Shown here: positions 4,808 through 5,957 of the stretch, piece after piece
Layout: every line of letters starts with the position of its first letter
How positions within the stretch are numbered: the first letter of the stretch is position 1
Source: Bacillota bacterium
GTDB lineage: Bacteria > Bacillota > Clostridia > Lachnospirales > Lachnospiraceae
Assembly (NCBI GenBank): GCA_023428655.1
Contig: JAEYXC010000366.1
Location: forward strand, 1 to 5,957
Direction of reading: 5' to 3'
DNA: 5,957 bases
The notes under the pieces: generated by a model
Databases searched by the model: none
The model's input: only the letters and a program-made list of their open reading frames with translations
What the model was told of the DNA's origin: nothing
Position numbers and translations under genes: made by a program

Positions 4808-5957
4808 ATGTCATCGCATAATAAAAGTAACCATTTTTTGATACAGGGAAGTATTCTGGCCATAGCCTCTATATTAGTTCGTATCATCGGACTCTTATAT
4901 CGTATTCCAATGGTACGAATCATTGGAAGAGAGGGAACGGGATTATATACCAATGCCTTTGAGGTATACAGTATTGCATTAATCCTTTCCTCCTATAGTA
5001 TTCCCATGGCGGTATCAAAGCTGGTTGCAACAAGAAGAGGGAATAAGGAGCATCGTAATTCTTATCGTATCTTTTTAGGTGCGATGATGGTTGCTGTGAC
5101 CGTTGGTCTCCTTGCTACTTTGATTTTATTCTTTGGTGCCAAATATATCGCAACCTATCTTTTAGCCAGTCCGGATACGGAATTGCCCCTTAAAGTCCTT
5201 GCTCCCACCATATTTGTATTTTCTATAGCAGGAGTGTTTCGAGGCTTTTATCAGGGAAAGAATACGATGATACCAACGGCCGTGTCACAGGTGTTGGAGC
5301 AGATTGTTAACGCAATTGTCAGTGTTGCTGCTTCCTGGTTTTTGATAAAAAATAACAGTGCTGCACCGAATATGTCCGCTTATGGTGCGGCGGGTGGAAC
5401 CCTTGGTACCTTTGTCGGAGCTAGCATCGCACTGCTATTCTTATTATTTGTATTTGTAATCTATAAACCCGTATTAAATAAACAGATGAGACATGATAAA
5501 ACGGAACATCGTGAAAGCTATGTGGATATCTTTAAGCTGTTGGCTCTTACGATTGCACCGATTATAATCAGTCAGACCGTATATCAGATCAGTGGTCTCA
5601 TTGACAGCTCCTTATTTGGGCATATTATGAGTGGTAAAGTGATTGCAGACTTTGATCTGCCTGTTTTGGCAAAGGAGGGAGCCGTAGCGGGACAGCTTTA
5701 TGAGCAAAAATTCCGTAACACCCTCATCGGTATTTACAGCGGTGAATACCGTCTGCTCACCAATGTACCCGTGGCCGTTGCTACCGCCATCGGTGCTGCC
5801 ATTGTCACTACGATCTCTATGGATATGGCTAGAGGTTGGATTGATTCTATCTGTCATAAGGTGCAGGCAGCAATTAAGTTTAACATGATTATTGCAATAC
5901 CCGCTGCAGTTGGAATGGCAGTATTAGCATCTCCCTTTATGACCCTGATTTTTAAGG
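4808..5957 (+). CDS. SpoVB/MurJ-type polysaccharide flippase (MOP superfamily), 3' end outside window
   Basis: The frame from ATG 4808 stays open to the window end, giving 383 residues of a protein that in this family is usually about 500-550. AAAGGAGAAGG (about 4794-4804) is a strong ribosome binding site. The N terminus matches the SpoVB/YtgP-type flippase pattern: hydrophobic segment with LVRIIGLLYRIPMVRIIG (23-40), EGTGLYTNAFEVY (42-54), SIPMAVSKLVA (64-74), then helices at about 86-109, 130-145, 158-180, 195-218, 240-265, 318-337 and 355-375, with FRGFYQG at 144-150. Proteins of this group move lipid-linked sugar precursors across the cytoplasmic membrane for peptidoglycan, spore cortex or surface polysaccharide. 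Residues about 271-315 form a long polar loop. Members in clostridia are numerous, so SpoVB, YtgP/MurJ-like or a surface-polysaccharide exporter cannot be told apart here. Confidence 0.9.
   Translation, partial: MSSHNKSNHFLIQGSILAIASILVRIIGLLYRIPMVRIIGREGTGLYTNAFEVYSIALILSSYSIPMAVSKLVATRRGNKEHRNSYRIFLGAMMVAVTVGLLATLILFFGAKYIATYLLASPDTELPLKVLAPTIFVFSIAGVFRGFYQGKNTMIPTAVSQVLEQIVNAIVSVAASWFLIKNNSAAPNMSAYGAAGGTLGTFVGASIALLFLLFVFVIYKPVLNKQMRHDKTEHRESYVDIFKLLALTIAPIIISQTVYQISGLIDSSLFGHIMSGKVIADFDLPVLAKEGAVAGQLYEQKFRNTLIGIYSGEYRLLTNVPVAVATAIGAAIVTTISMDMARGWIDSICHKVQAAIKFNMIIAIPAAVGMAVLASPFMTLIFK

Noticed and set aside
4789..4821. Ten-codon ORF overlapping the flippase start
   Set aside because: No ribosome binding site upstream; it arises from reading the flippase ribosome binding site in another frame.

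Overview
The window looks like chromosomal DNA from a low-GC, spore-forming member of the Firmicutes, most likely Lachnospiraceae or a related Clostridium. The grounds are the A+T-rich codon use, the Bacillus/Clostridium gene order yqfD-phoH-(pgpH-like HD gene)-ybeY, a DUF3048 (YerB-type) lipoprotein and a SpoVB-type flippase. All genes read on the + strand. This assignment rests on gene content and protein style; no database search was made.

Layout. Positions 2-433 hold the 3' end of yqfD, a sporulation gene. It overlaps phoH (408-1469), which overlaps a membrane HD-domain gene (1456-2868). After 19 bp comes ybeY (2888-3385). The overlaps indicate one polycistronic unit. A 218-bp intergenic region (3386-3603) follows, filled mostly by two 92-bp tandem repeat units with inverted repeats inside. 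Then come a DUF3048 lipoprotein gene (3604-4716), a 91-bp gap, and the 5' part of a SpoVB/MurJ-like flippase gene (4808 to beyond the window end).

Function. The first block joins a sporulation protein, a PhoH-type ATPase, a relative of the c-di-AMP phosphodiesterase PgpH, and the YbeY RNase involved in 16S rRNA maturation. This is a conserved neighbourhood in Firmicutes. The second block is envelope-directed: one secreted lipoprotein and one multi-pass lipid-linked-sugar transporter.

Two things stand out. The PgpH-like protein lacks the large extracellular domain of the family, and its HD domain has HD changed to HE, a deleted segment that normally carries a metal-binding histidine, and an HH pair changed to HN, so it may no longer be a c-di-AMP hydrolase. 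The ybeY-lipoprotein gap carries a 92-bp tandem element, about 90% identical between copies, with a perfectly conserved dyad and further hairpins. It does not match any RNA or regulatory family I recognise. No mobile elements, tRNA, rRNA or CRISPR arrays were seen.
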